Made by a program: the position numbers and the translations under genes. Source: Castanea sativa (Eukaryota; Streptophyta; Magnoliopsida; Fagales; Fagaceae). Taken from it: DNA of 64,000 nucleotides. Below, one piece after another: positions 47,336 through 59,473 of this stretch (position 1 is its first letter; every line of letters starts with the position of its first letter). The notes under the pieces are model-generated. The model was not told the DNA's origin. It was given only the letters and a program-made list of their open reading frames with translations, and did not search any database. The stretch spans positions 53,359,464-53,423,463 of the forward strand of contig NC_134015.1 in assembly GCF_040712315.1 (NCBI RefSeq), written 5' to 3'.

Positions 47336-50300
47336 ATGGATCTCTCAGACATTGCAAAGAAGCTGGACCTCTCGGACTCCAAGTACTTGACCCGGAAAGC
47401 CGCGGAGCTCCGCCGCCTCTGCGATGTCCAGTTCGACTCTTCCATCATCGGCGTCGTAAGTTTCACAATTCACATTCGCATTCACTTCGATTCAGTTCAA
47501 AAAAATTAATAATTAACGAAAAATATTAATTGGGTTTGTTTTATTTTCTTTGTTTTTTTGAAGGGCGAGGTTTGTAAAGCTATAATCTGCTTAGAAATCG
47601 TTGCTACAAGGTACATTTCTTTGTTTAATTTAATGGGTTTTTTGGTTTTTGGTTTTTGGGTTATCGTTTTTGTTGTTGTTGAGTGTGTTGTCGTTTTGGC
47701 TAACAGGCATGGCGCTTTGTTTGATCGGCAAAGCGCTATAAAGCTTAGCGGCATGTCGGAGAAAGCTTACAACAGGTCCTTCAATTTGTTGCAGAACGGT
47801 TTCGGTGTCAAGTGGGGTTTTTTTTTTATTTTTTTATTGTTTATTTAGTTAGTTTTATTTGTAATGTTATGGTAATGGTGGCTGAGACTGAATTGGGTTT
47901 TGAAGGAACAACTTGGATGTGAGAGAATTGGCAATCCAGTTTGGGTGTGTGAGGCTCATACCTATTGTGAACAAGGGTTTCTCTCTGTAAGTCCAAATTC
48001 CTTCTATGTTGTCCACATTTTGTTTTTCTTTTATTGTGTAAAAATATCAGTCTTGTCTGCTACATGTTTGACAGAATGCCTCAGAGAGTTGAGTTTGTTA
48101 CATGTTTTGCTATGTAGTTCACTAATTGAGCTTATGTTAAATGTCTAGTACCCTTTGACAAATTTGTTAGAATGTTAGTGTTTTGATATTTCGATGTCAA
48201 TGATGGTGTAATGTTTAAGAGTTCATGAATCAGTTTGTAATGTTTATGTAATAAAATTTACAGTATAGCAAGCATCACTCATGGTTTTATGGTGTTTTGT
48301 TTTTTCAGATATAGGAACAGATTTCTTGCATCGCTGCCAGCTTCTCGTCGTGCAAGTGCTGACTTCACTCGCCCTGTGTTTATTGCTGTAGCATTCTATT
48401 TGTGTGCTAAAAAGCATAAGGTGAGTACATCAATGAACAATGATCCCTATCTGTGTTTTTTTCAGGCAGGGAAATGAGTCACCTTTTATTGTTTTTTAAC
48501 TAATTGGTATTTGATTTACTTTTTTTACAGCTCAAGGTAGACAAGCTTAAGTTGATTGAGCTTTGTGGTGCATCTGAAACTGAATTCTCTAGTGTAAGAA
48601 AAACCGTTTTCTATTACGCATAATTGACTTGTTGCCAACTATAGTTTTCTTTCTTTACTTCTAATATGCTTGATACTGATAATGGCTTACTACTGCAGGT
48701 TTCTACTTCCATGAAGGACTTGTGCCATGATTTTGTGGGAATTGAGGAGAAGAAAGACCCTAGAGATGTAAAGGGAAATCGAGGTTTGTCTCTTGAGGTG
48801 TTTATGTTGTCACTTTGCGTGTTTTACTTGAAAACCCCCCTTTTTTTTTATTCAATATTGTTAAGCTCGTTTTTTCTTCTTTGACTTGCAGAACTTTTGG
48901 ATGTATTACCTGAGAAAAGAAAAATTGAGGATGGTGGATATTTATCGGATGATGGACCAGAGGTACTATAACAGCATCACAAATTGTTTATTTTTTGTTG
49001 GTTAATGGGTCCATCTTGTTTGGTTCTAGATCATGCTGATGATGCATGCAAATGAGACCTTTCTAACTTCAATTGCATTGAAATAATCATTAATCAGTTC
49101 TCATTAATTTGATAACAATCGGGCCATTATCCTGCTGTTGCCACATTGATAGTGCTTTGTTCAAATGGAATTCTGCTTTTGCTATATGACCTAGATAGTT
49201 ATTTGCGCCTCTGTTAAGAGTATATGAATGGTTTCTGCAGTTTTATGCAATGTCTGTGCCCATATACCAAATTGGTGATAGTAATTGCCAAAAATCATCC
49301 AAAGGGGCAGTGACGGTTTTAGAAATTTTGTTCAGGGTGTTCATTAAAAAATTTAAATTAAACAAAATTTGATAAAAATAAAATTTGAATATACTGACAT
49401 AAAAAAATAGTTGCAAATACATAAAGTTTTAAATTTTCATTTTACAAATTTTTCGTATTTTGAAATTGTTGTATGATAGTTTTATTATTAATACTATCAG
49501 CTACATCTTTTTTAATATACACAACCAAGTAATCATTAAAATACTAATTTCCCTTTCAATTACCAACATCTTGCCTAAATAAGTAACATTCTAAACAAAA
49601 TGCATCATCTTTTTTTAAGATATGTTCCAACGAATATTTTGTATTCTTTAAACTAATTAGGTTTAAATCAATACAATACTCCACTAATTTCTTTTTTAGG
49701 GAAATCATGGCTAAGAAGTTGACAAGAACATCTTTGTAAATATCACATTTTTATTCTCTCTTGATCATTAGAATGAAAAGATGAGACATTTTCTCAAAGC
49801 CGAGGATCTACAAAAAGATTATTCAAGTGAATATGAATTTGCTTAGAAGATAAATTTTACAATAAAAGTGATTTCCTTATAAGAATTTTGTCCATAGTGC
49901 TAACAAAAAAATAAAGGGCAAGCTACAAGTTCATTCAATATATTCAACACAGGCATTAAACCATTACATTAATCATGTGCAATAAAATATTGAGGTATTA
50001 TTTTAGTGTATATGTGTATGTACAAGATGTATCACATAAATCCAATAAAATTCAACTAAAGATTAAAACAAGCACTAATTGACTAGCTATTGAAAAGTAT
50101 GCATATTTTATTAAAAAATAGCAATTTTAAAATGTCTTCAAAAACACAATTTAAAATGTCACAACTAAACATTTGATTTGGGTTTTTAGGGTAATTTGTT
50201 TGTTTGAACAATTTTTGAGAAATGTTACATTCACAATATTTTTACATCAAATTCTAGTTAGCAATTGTTACTAGTTCTAATTTACATATCATTAAAATTG

Positions 50301-51189
50301 TTTTTTTTTCACTAATAACAATCTGTTACTTAGGGTTTGTTATGAAAGTGTTGAGGACATGTTGTGAATATAGCATTTCTCATAATTTTTTAGTTTAATC
50401 TTCAATGGACCAAAATTTTGGAGAAGTCATTTTATTTTTAATGAGCAAACTTTTATTTAGGATGTTCAGGTTTTTTTTTAGGGTGGTCAAGTTTTTTTTT
50501 TCTAGGTGGTCATTTACTCATATTAATTTAGAATTTTTTAAGCATAATTATTATTATTATTATTATTTTTAATTCCCAAGGACCACCCTCAATTATACAT
50601 GGCGCCACTGAAGGGGGGTGAGGAATAGCTGCTAAAAACCATTTTACCACCCTCTCCCATTCCAGCCCTTTTCACTCTTCAGATTGCTGTTTTACATGAC
50701 TATCTTTGAATGGTTGTTTTACCTAAATATATGGAAGTCTTCAATACTATGGTTTATAGTGACCCGTTTAATGCAAGCGCTTTCAATAAGTTTTGAAGTT
50801 TTCTGTTTAACTTCAGAAATTATCTATTGTTCTGTATGCATTGTTTTATATTAAGTCCACTCCTAAATTAAATTGTGGACTGTCAACTGAAGCCAATGTG
50901 ATGCATTTGCAGGTTTCAAGTTACAAGAAGCGCAAAAGAACAGAAAAGCATGCTTATGAGAAGTGGAAATCTTCTGTCATTGAATCTAATGACAAAAACA
51001 AGGCAAAAGGTTTTGAAAGCATTCCCTTCTCAGTTTTTATGCTTACACATTGCACATCATGTAGTCCAAGGACCCAACCTAACTAATTTTATCTATTTGC
51101 ATTTTCCAGTTCCTTGCAAGCGAACCAAGCAAACTCGCCTCAACTTTCCCAAGGAAGTTACAGAGACACAGGAGTTGGAGGCTATGTAA
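47336..51189 (+). CDS. ORC6: Origin recognition complex subunit 6
   Basis: Ten exons: 47336-47455, 47564-47610, 47707-47811, 47906-47986, 48309-48420, 48531-48593, 48699-48783, 48892-48962, 50913-51009, 51110-51189. All are in phase with GT-AG borders, giving 286 residues, close to Arabidopsis ORC6. The protein starts MDLSDIAKKLDLSDSKYLTR. Cyclin-box-like TFIIB folds follow: KLSGMSEKAYNRSFNLLQNG in the first, and RPVFIAVAFYLCAKKHKLKV in the second. The tail is charged (SYKKRKRTEKHAYEKWKSS) and the protein ends KQTRLNFPKEVTETQELEAM. ORC6 is part of the complex that marks replication origins and helps load the MCM helicase in the nucleus. The exceptionally long intron 8 (1.95 kb) contains a transposable element. 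Upstream E2F sites fit S-phase expression. Confidence 0.95.
49308..50610. mobile_element. 1.3-kb element with CAGTG...CACTG ends in ORC6 intron 8
   Basis: The element starts CAGTGACGG and ends GGCGCCACTG. It is bordered on both sides by AAGGGG (49302-49307 and 50611-50616). Similar subterminal words, TTCAGGGTGTTCATT at the left and GGTGGTCATTTACTCATAT near the right, recur within it. No transposase frame is present. The superfamily is unclear because a 6-bp duplication does not settle it. A related right end, GGCTTCGCCACTG, is at 56830-56842. Confidence 0.6.
50217..50381. mobile_element. MITE nested in the ORC6 intronic element
   Basis: The left end GAGAAATGTTACATTCACAA and the right end, reverse-complemented, GAGAAATGCTATATTCACAA, differ at two positions. 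This gives about 165 bp with roughly 20-bp inverted repeats inside the larger insertion. The flanks are AT-rich, so the duplication is not certain. Confidence 0.6.
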
Positions 51190-51954
51190 GAGACACCAAT
51201 GTTTGTCATACTGATTTATTTTGGGTTTACTATGCTGGAAGTTCATGGGACCAAGAGATGAAGATTAAACATTTTTGGTCAACGTTACCTAAACAAGTGT
51301 TGAGCCTTGTTGGTTGGTTCATCATATTGTAATTGCAGTTTCATATGCTGCATGGATCATGGAAAAAAAAAAAAAAAATTGGCCTGCATACAATTTTGCA
51401 ACAACTCATTGTACAGAAAGGCAATCATTATTGTCTATATTGAAATATCATTTCTTTAATTTCAAATGGTTTGTGTTTAAATTTTAAATAATTTTAAAGC
51501 ATATTTTGTACTTTCCGTTCAATGTCCAATTTTTAAACAGAAAATGAACATGTGCAAACAGAAACCTGGCAAATTTCCATATCATTCTGGTGGATTTTAT
51601 TTATAGTTTATAACTGCTGTTCCGCGTGCTGAATGGACTATAAATTGCCTGGCATAAATTATTGCAACAAGCCAACTCATACAAATAATAATAATACAGA
51701 ACCTCAATCATTACTCCATATTTTTAAATATCATTTTTTTACGTTTTGATTCTAAATTTCAAAACTGATAACGATAAGCATTTTAAAAAATTTTGTAGTT
51801 TGTATTGTGTTACACTTTCTAATTCCATAAAAAAAATAAAATAAAAATAACAATCAGTTACCAATCCAAAAAAAAGAAAAACCAATAACAATCAATCATT
51901 CAATCCTAAATTATATGGATTCGATACAATTCAAGCCTCTTATTTTCTTTTCCT

Positions 51955-53372
51955 ATGTGTTAGCAAGTTTATAAGTATAGTTGTCTCTATTTTTCGTTCC
52001 CAGCTTGCTAAATACTAATTCATTATAAGTCTTAAATTTAGCTTATTGGATAACTTTTTTTGCTTCCTTATTTGTTACTTTGTAATTTTTATTAGCAGCA
52101 CTGTCCATACATTTGGATAGGCTTTTATAGCTTTCTCGAGCAACTACATTAGCTCGTGGATAGTCTTCTAAAATACAAAAAGTATTCAATTTTGCACATT
52201 TTAACCCAAAAAATTCTCACATTAGTTTTTGTTAAAATGTCTAAATATATACAATGGTCTTGTAAATGAATAGTAACTATGCATATATACATGGTTACTG
52301 TTTACCGTGTAAATAATTTTTTTATTCTTTTTTTTTTTTCTCTCCTCACTCTCTTTTTCTCATTTCCTTTCTCACCTTACTCTCACGGTTATTGTTCACA
52401 GTGTTAAATAAATGAATATTTTAGACATTTTAGATTCTCCCTATTTCATTGCCTTGGTTGGTCACCCACATACTTTGGATTCTCCAAATAAAATGTTGAT
52501 ATAATATCTTATCAATATTTTTGTCTAAATTTCACTTGCCTTCTTTTTCACAAAAAAAAAAAAAAAAAAATCACTTGCCTTCTTCGACCATTTTATCTTT
52601 AAACACGTCTTGTTTCTCTCCCTTCAAACCTCACCATCTAAGTCTTGGGTATTTTTGTCTAATTGCCCATTCTTTTCCATCTTTTAATACAAATATCTAG
52701 TTTTATCACCTATGTTGAGCGATTATGCTCTCTCTTGATATCACCTTATAATTTTTACAATATTTACTATCAAATTTTTGAAAAAAATATGAAATCTATT
52801 TGATTAAGTTTTGTCCCACTTTTACGTGTGGATCCCTCTTCTTGAACCAAATATTTGCTAATATAAGATTATATGTTGTTGCAAAGTAAAAATATCATCC
52901 ACTAATTCACTCTTTACTCCATCTCCCTCACATGAACTCTTTGAAAATTCCCATTACCATTTCCAATATCACCATTTAGGTTTTCTCCAATAAAAAACTT
53001 TTTCTTGTTTAGTAATCCTTGAATCAGTTCATCCATTTCCTCATGTAAATTTTGATCAATGGATACTTCTAATTCTAACCCTATTTGTACTAAGTATGTT
53101 AATTGTCTTGTATCTTAAAACAAGTTTTATTAACATAATTCTATTCCTAATTTGCTGACCTTGACAACTTTTTTATAAAACTTTTATCTTCAACTATCCC
53201 AACCTCATTTATACTTTTATCTTTTTTAAAACATCATGTATCTTCAATTTGTCTACTCATTTAGCTCCTGAAGGCATACTATATTTATTCTTCTCCTAAT
53301 TATTGCCTCTACTATTTTCATTAGTTTTATTATTAAAGACCATATATTCCAAGTACCTAATGAACGAATCCT
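51955..53372 (-). pseudogene. Decayed RTE-type LINE (endonuclease region)
   Basis: On the minus strand, with many stops and shifts, one reads VGTWNIWSLIIKLMEIVEAI, RRRINIVCLQELNE, then WFKKRDPHV, IDFIF, AQHR, then RLRWGLKGEK-like text and, further on, NKNYKVTNKEAKKVI and KLGTKNRDNYTYKLANT. This order matches the endonuclease and following linker of plant RTE LINEs. A separate small inverted-repeat insert marked by AAAATGTCTAAATA / TATTTTAGACATTTT interrupts it at about 52230-52432. Confidence 0.7.
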
Positions 53373-53863
53373 ATTGTCGTTGACCAATGAAATTATTGCA
53401 TTTAAGATCATTTTAGAGCTAGTATTTCATGAAGTTTTAAATATAAAGAGCACTTAGTGGTCATATTACTAAGAAAAATGGACGATAGGACCAATAATAA
53501 AATGAAATCAAACATAAATATTTAAAATAAAAACTTTGAAATGTAAAGGACCAAAATACAAACAATTGTTGGGCCACAAATTGTACGAAGTATAATACAT
53601 TTTATGAATATAAGAAATGTGATGATTGATATTTCCAATTTATCTATAAAAACAAAAACAAAAACAAAAAAAAATTTATAGCTAACATGTAAGAGTTAGA
53701 ATTTTAACATTTAAAGATGACTGAATTATTTATAGAAACTGTGATCTTCGGGAATTTTAACTAACACTATGAAATTTTCACTGACCATGTTCTCCAAATA
53801 TGGAAATAGAAACATAAAATAAAAAAACAGAAAGCAAAAAATGATAAAAAGGTTTTCTGTTTT

Positions 53864-53946
53864 GTCAGAAGTGGGATTTGAACCCACGCCCTCGTTAGAG
53901 GACCAGAACTTGAGTCTGGCGCCTTAGACCACTCGGCCATCCTGAC
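53864..53946 (-). tRNA. tRNA-Leu, anticodon CAA
   Basis: The minus strand folds as a type II tRNA of 83 nt: acceptor GTCAGGA with TTCTGAC, D arm with TGGCCGAGTGG (A box), anticodon stem CCAGA/TCTGG around the loop CTCAAGT, a long variable arm (CCTC/GAGG) and T arm GTGGG-TTCAAAT-CCCAC (B box). There is no intron. A T5 run lies 14 bases past the 3' end, suited to polymerase III termination, and a CAA-containing motif lies about 20 bases upstream. It decodes UUG leucine codons. Confidence 0.95.
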
Positions 53947-54188
53947 TTTAGTGTCTGTAAGATGTTGATTTTCTTACATAACGTTTGTAGTCTCAATGGT
54001 ATTGGTTGGCCTTGACCCTATATTTACTATTGAGTTCTCTCAACTCCATTAGAAAATAGTACCTGAAAAGACCATTTTGATACCGACATCATTTTGATCC
54101 CTATCAACGACTCTAACAAAAATTGACTATAAATTGATTGAAAGTAAAAAATAAAAAAAACCAAATCGGCAATGGCCTTAAAATGTAA

Positions 54189-54324
54189 GGCTTGTTTGGA
54201 TTGAGAGGGGGAAGGAGGGAGAGTGGAGGAAAAAGAGTAGAGTTGACTAAATTTAAGCTAATTTTGAGTCAGATCTACTTTACTCTACTCTACTCTCACT
54301 TCCTTCCTCTCAATCCAAACGTAC
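54189..54324. mobile_element. Tourist-like MITE, 136 bp
   Basis: Left end GGCTTGTTTGGATTGAGAGG, right end reverse-complemented GTACGTTTGGATTGAGAGGA, with TAA on both sides (54186-54188 and 54325-54327). The GTTTGGATTGAGAGG core and TAA duplication are typical of PIF/Harbinger MITEs. Confidence 0.75.
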
Positions 54325-54327
54325 TAA

Positions 54328-56717
54328 TAGAGATCAAAATGATATTTTTGCCAAAATAGAATATCAAAGCCTCGTGTTTGTTTGACTTAAAAATGCTAAA
54401 GCATTCCCATTTGGAAAATGGATCCCACTTGTTAACAAAAATGCACAAAACAGTACATTTAGGGAGCTAAATTAGAGCAAGATGCAAAAATAAATACAAA
54501 CTGCATGTTCTATTTCTTTCTTCTTCTTTTTTCTTCTTTTTAAGTTTTTTTTTTATTTTTTATTTTTATCATGAGTTTTTATTTATTTATTTATTTTTTA
54601 GAATACTAAGTATTTTTAATCATGAGTTGGGTGTGTTTTCGTTTTGGGTGAGCTGAGTATGAGTCCCATTATAAAAAGTACAATTTTTTTAAAGATGATT
54701 TTAATATGATGTATTGTAAAATAAAATATGAGAGGTAGAGTGTATTGTTAAACTAAAATTATAAAATAATTATTTTATATAAAAAAGTGTAATTTTTAGG
54801 GATTTTAAAAGTTTTTTTCTTTTCTCTACTCTTACATTATGATAAGAAAAATGTTAATACTACATAATTTTACACAATTTTTTGCCATAACTTACATTAC
54901 GAGGAATTGTGAGTGATACAAGTGTGGTGGTGGGTCCACCACCTCTATTACTGGTTACGATGACAAGCTAGCGGACTCTGTAATGCTGATTTGTCAAATG
55001 AGCTTGGTCCAGACACCAAATTTGACTATTAAACCAAGGACTCGGTCAATGAATTTCATATTGACTTTACGGTCTTCCTCTATGGAGAAATTCCTAAAAG
55101 ACAAGGATAGGAAATCCATAAGTTGGCCCCATTGATGCTGCAAATATTTTACATGATCTCAATTGAATTCTCATCTAGAAGAAGATACATGGAATTTGTA
55201 TCAACTATACAACAAAAAGGCAATGTGCAGCCTAGAAACATGGTCAAAATGATTGGGAAAAACAACTTTACAGTTTACACAAAATGATGCGTTAATTGTC
55301 TAACTATTTCAACGTTAATTAAGCATTCTATTAAGAACTGTTTGGTATGATTATAATGATATAATAATTACAAAGGGGTAACAAATTGTTTTCATTTCCA
55401 TAAGTTTTGTTACGTTTTGCATATTCTATAATCTTGTTCCACATGGAGTTAATGACGAGGCAGACAAAAATTATAGAACATCACTGTTGTCACTTGTTAA
55501 ATAGTGACCAACTTCCCGAAAAGAAAAAGAAAAAGAAAAGATCAAATACCAAAGCTGCAAATCAGTTTATTAATCATTATTTTAAGATACGGTTAGAAGT
55601 TGTTACGATGGAAATACAATGGTCAATGGAGTGATGTTTTCATTTTCATTGAATTTATACACGTAAAAGTGATGCTACTTGCGCGGAGTTATAAATTTAG
55701 TTTTGAGGGTTAAGTTGTAATACTAATATATTAGTTAAGACAAATCTCCACACACACACACATATATATATATATATACACATGCATTAATTTGTTAAAA
55801 AAATTTATCATCTTCTAAATTTTAATGAGTATATAAAGATCATGTACTTCTTACATTAGACCTTTACAAAAAATATATAGTAAAAAAATAACATAATATC
55901 TTCTATCTTTTTTTTTTTTTTTTTTTTGGCTGAATCATAATATCTTCTATCAAAAATATGCTAAATGAGATCTTTCATATAATAAAATTCATCTTTTAGC
56001 ATATCCATAATGAAATTTTGAAGATTTTAATTTTTAATATAAATTATTAAATTGTCTACCAAAGTGAATAACAAAATTTCAATGGAACCAATAAAGTCTC
56101 CGAGTTCAAGAATAATGCAATACTTTAACAAATACTAGAGCATAATTTACAGTAAAAAAAATAAAAAAAAATCTTGTTTCTATAACTACTAGACTAATTA
56201 GCTCAACTAGTATAGTCTGATGATTGAATAAGAGATTTAGGGTTCAACTTCTGCCTATAACAAAAATTGATTTGGCATCTTGGTCTGATGATAAAGAATT
56301 CTCATTAGAAGTAGACAAAATATGTTGAAACTCTCTAAAAAAAAAAAATCTAGACTAATTGGTCTTTTTAAAAAATAATATTTATAGTGCAACAAATTTA
56401 GCCCTATAGTTTAAAATTAATAAATTTAAACTTTATAATTTCAAAAGTAATAAATTAAATTCTTAGGTTTCAAGAAGTAATAAAACCCTTAACTTATATT
56501 AAATCTCAAACACAATAGGTTGAAGTTTAATTTGTTACTTTCTGAAATATCAAGATTAAACTTGTTGCTTTTGAAACTACATAGTTTAATTTGTTAAAAC
56601 TCTTAATTTATATGACTTTAAATATAATTTCTCTCTTTTTTAAGAGTACTATTGAAATGATTCAAATTTTTGGGAGGCCAAACTTCAATTTTTACAAGCT
56701 ACATTTTTTACAATGTA

Positions 56718-56775
<58 letters not shown>

Positions 56776-56870
56776 TATAAAAGAATTTAAAAAAAAATTG
56801 GGAGGGCCATGGCCCCCCACCCTTGTGTGTGGCTTCGCCACTGATGTCAAATGTTACTGATGGATCTATA
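54328..56870. other. Intergenic DNA
   Basis: No gene is seen. Contents are a CA/TA microsatellite at 55748-55777, the SINE copy listed separately, a (TA)n tract at 56725-56774, and at 56780-56842 the right end of an element finishing GGCTTCGCCACTG, related to the insertion in ORC6 intron 8. The small open frame near 55407 has no family resemblance. Confidence 0.45.
56190..56348 (+). mobile_element. tRNA-derived SINE, copy 3
   Basis: It carries the same order of words as the 17.3-kb copy: AATTAGCTCAACTAGTATAG (A-box like), TAGGGTTCAACTTCTGCC (B-box like), then TGGCATCTTGGTCTGATGAT, AAAGAATTCTCATTAGAAG and GTTGAAACTCTCT, ending in an A12 tail. It is the best-preserved copy of the three. Confidence 0.7.
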
Positions 56871-57608
56871 TGTTGGGAAATTACCTCAAATTTCAAATTA
56901 TTGGAAAGTTAATTAGATTTCCTAGTTGAAGAATGAAAAATTAATTTGAGTTTCCTTCGTGTGGAAAGAAAGATTATTCATTGTTAAAGAAATAATGTAT
57001 TCCTTGTCCAAGAGGCAAGGGAATAGGAAAATAGTCTTATAAATAGACAATGCTACAAAGAATTAATGACTTTGGCCCAGAGTCCTCTCTATGGGAGAGG
57101 AAAAATAGAGCATGAAACTAAGAAAAAAAGAAGAAGAGATTTTTGCTTGGGAGGTAATACAAGGAGAGAGACAACAAGCACATGAATCAAGGAGAATTAT
57201 AGTGGATACCGCATAGAGAGAGATAGCCAAGGAGAGCTAATATGCCAAAGGAAGAGGTGCCGTATAGGGAGAGAGAGCTAGAGAGGAGAGAGCAAAGTGT
57301 TGCCGCCTTCGAGATAAATAGTTAGTGTGTATGAGAGTAAAGAAAAACAAGAAATTTTTTTTTTTAGTTGTGAAACACAAAGAGAGCGTGTGTGAGAGGC
57401 CATAAGACATACACAAGAGAATTTGTTATTATATTTGGTGGATCTCAAGTTATACATAAACTTGAGAATTATTGTAATTAATTTGATAATAATGAATCGA
57501 TTTGGAGTTAGTCCTGTGGTTTTTCTTCTACGTAAATATTTGTATTTTTGTGTGTGATTGTTATTTTAGATTGATAATATTGGTGAAAATATTATTTGGA
57601 ACCCAATA
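56871..57608 (+). mobile_element. Possible solo LTR of a copia-type retrotransposon
   Basis: Starts TGTTGGGAAATTACC and ends near TTGGAACCCAATA, a short inverted terminal pair (TGTTGGG / CCCAATA). Inside are TTATAAATAG at about 57037, a possible promoter, and a 3' section with GTGGTTTTTCTTCTACGTAA followed by TGTGTGTGATTG, as in many plant copia LTR ends. The last bases differ from the canonical CA and no 5-bp duplication is seen, so the call is tentative. Confidence 0.4.
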
Positions 57609-59301
57609 CTGTGTGAAAAGAGTAATGGTAGCACACACCTATAAAGTACCTTAATAGTCATGGAGACGCTTTTATCAGTAACTTGGATTTAAAACCAATG
57701 TTATACCAATTATCACTTGTCCCTCTTCCAAATTGTAAAGAAACTAAAGTTGGACAAAGCTTATGTAAGATTTCTTAGGCACTTTGCCTCAAGTTCCTTA
57801 ATTAAAATTAACTATATAATTTATTGGCTAATATAACTACACAATTGAATTTGATTGAAAAATCTATTGTACATTACCCAAAAGATTAGAATCCTTTATA
57901 AAAATTATTTGATTCATAACCTTTTAATACCGTGTCAATTTAGTCTCTGTTGTTATAATTTGAATGAAAATTGCTGACGTGGTTAATAACCGAAATAAAA
58001 AATTAGTTTCCATTGATGTTTCAATAAACTAGTTTTTTATTATGATTGTTTGACATGTTAGCAATTTTTATCCAAGAGATAAGGGAAGAGACTAAATTGA
58101 CACAATTAAAAGTAAGGAACCAAATTAAAATATGATGTAAAAAATAAAGACCAAATATATAGTTTACTTTAAAAGTTTTTAAAGTGACTACATCAATTTT
58201 AAAATGATTAAATTAGAATTTATTATATTATTAATAATTTAATCGGTGTTAAAAATTTGTTAGTCCACTTTTCAAAATGTGACGATATAGATAAATTTCA
58301 ATTAACTATTTTAAATAGATGAGTAAGATTTAAAAACCTCCACCTTTCGAAACCATCAAAAACTCTATAATAAGACAATTATTAATTATAGTAAAAAACT
58401 TCACCTTTTGATACCATCAGAAAACTCTAGAAGACATCAAGACAAGTTATTCTAAAGAACATATACTAATTTTCACACCTATTTCATGCCGTGTTTGTCA
58501 CTTTTAAATACACCCATAATTTTTTCTTTATAAATTATTGTCAATTTTAATTTGAACCCACTAATAATAATGATTCATAACAATGTATTACTTAGAATTT
58601 AGCCTCATTTAATATAATAGTTTAACAATATATTTTTAATTTTTAAATAATATTATACGTATTTTTATATATTTTTTCACTCAAATGTATTTTAAAAAAA
58701 TACAAACAATATTACTAAAACATTGTTGCCAAAACATTACTAACCAAAACCATGGTGGCATTGGTCTTCCTTGTTGTCAATATAAGGTTCAAGCCGCAGG
58801 TTAAAAACCATGTGTCGGAAAAACGACATGCACACGCGGACACGGTCCCGCCCACAACTTTATTGGAACCCAAAGACAGTCAGTCAAAACCGGCGTCGTT
58901 TGCAAAGTCCACGACAAAACGCGGAGAGAAACACACACACACAAACTCAACAACAATTGATTCGATCCCCTACAACCTAAACTCGCTATTTCTCCAATAT
59001 AATCCAATCACAACACGCCACGTGCAAATGTCACACAGTCTAATATGAAACTGAATACACTGAATAAAAACCCTCGCAATATTCTAAACCAACAACAAAG
59101 TTTGAATTTTCTGGGTCTCTCTCTCTCTCTCTCATCTATGATCTCTCCGATTTTTCTTCTTTACCAAAAAAAAAATAATTCAATTTCATTACCAACCCAT
59201 AATTTTATAGTAAAAAAAAAAAAAAAATTCAAAATTAATTTGTGGGATAATTAAAAAATCAAAAATATCATTCATTCAAACACATTCAATTTTCTCTATT
59301 A
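57609..59301. other. Intergenic DNA upstream of SBH
   Basis: No gene is seen. The sequence is AT-rich up to about 58750 and then becomes less so. An open frame at 58752-59048 has no recognisable domain and lies in what is probably upstream SBH control sequence, which includes a GCCACGTGC G-box-like word at 59018-59026. Confidence 0.4.
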
Positions 59302-59473
59302 TATATAAACAAAGCCTGCCTAGCATTGTGTGAAAAGGTCAAAGGTCCCCACTTTCCCATTAGAGAGAGAGAGAGAGAGAGTTAGGGTTTGATTTTTTGT
59401 TTAGGGTTTTTAAATTCTCATGCAAATTTACCATCTTTCCGTCAAATTCTAACTCTTTTCATTGTTTTCCAAA
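59302..59473 (+). promoter_or_regulatory. SBH core promoter and 5' leader
   Basis: TATATAAA at 59302-59309 lies about 165 bases before the start codon. The leader contains a (GA)n tract at about 59363-59380 and a short upstream frame, 59420-59452 (MQIYHLSVKF), that ends 21 bases before the SBH ATG. Confidence 0.6.

Noticed and set aside
51144..51174. PIP-box-like QTRLNF motif at the ORC6 C terminus
   Set aside because: The spacing and aromatic pair of a real PCNA-binding motif are missing; I treat it as coincidence.
55407..55634. 75-codon open frame in the intergenic region
   Set aside because: No recognisable domain, a Lys-run from an A-rich stretch, and no neighbouring exons.
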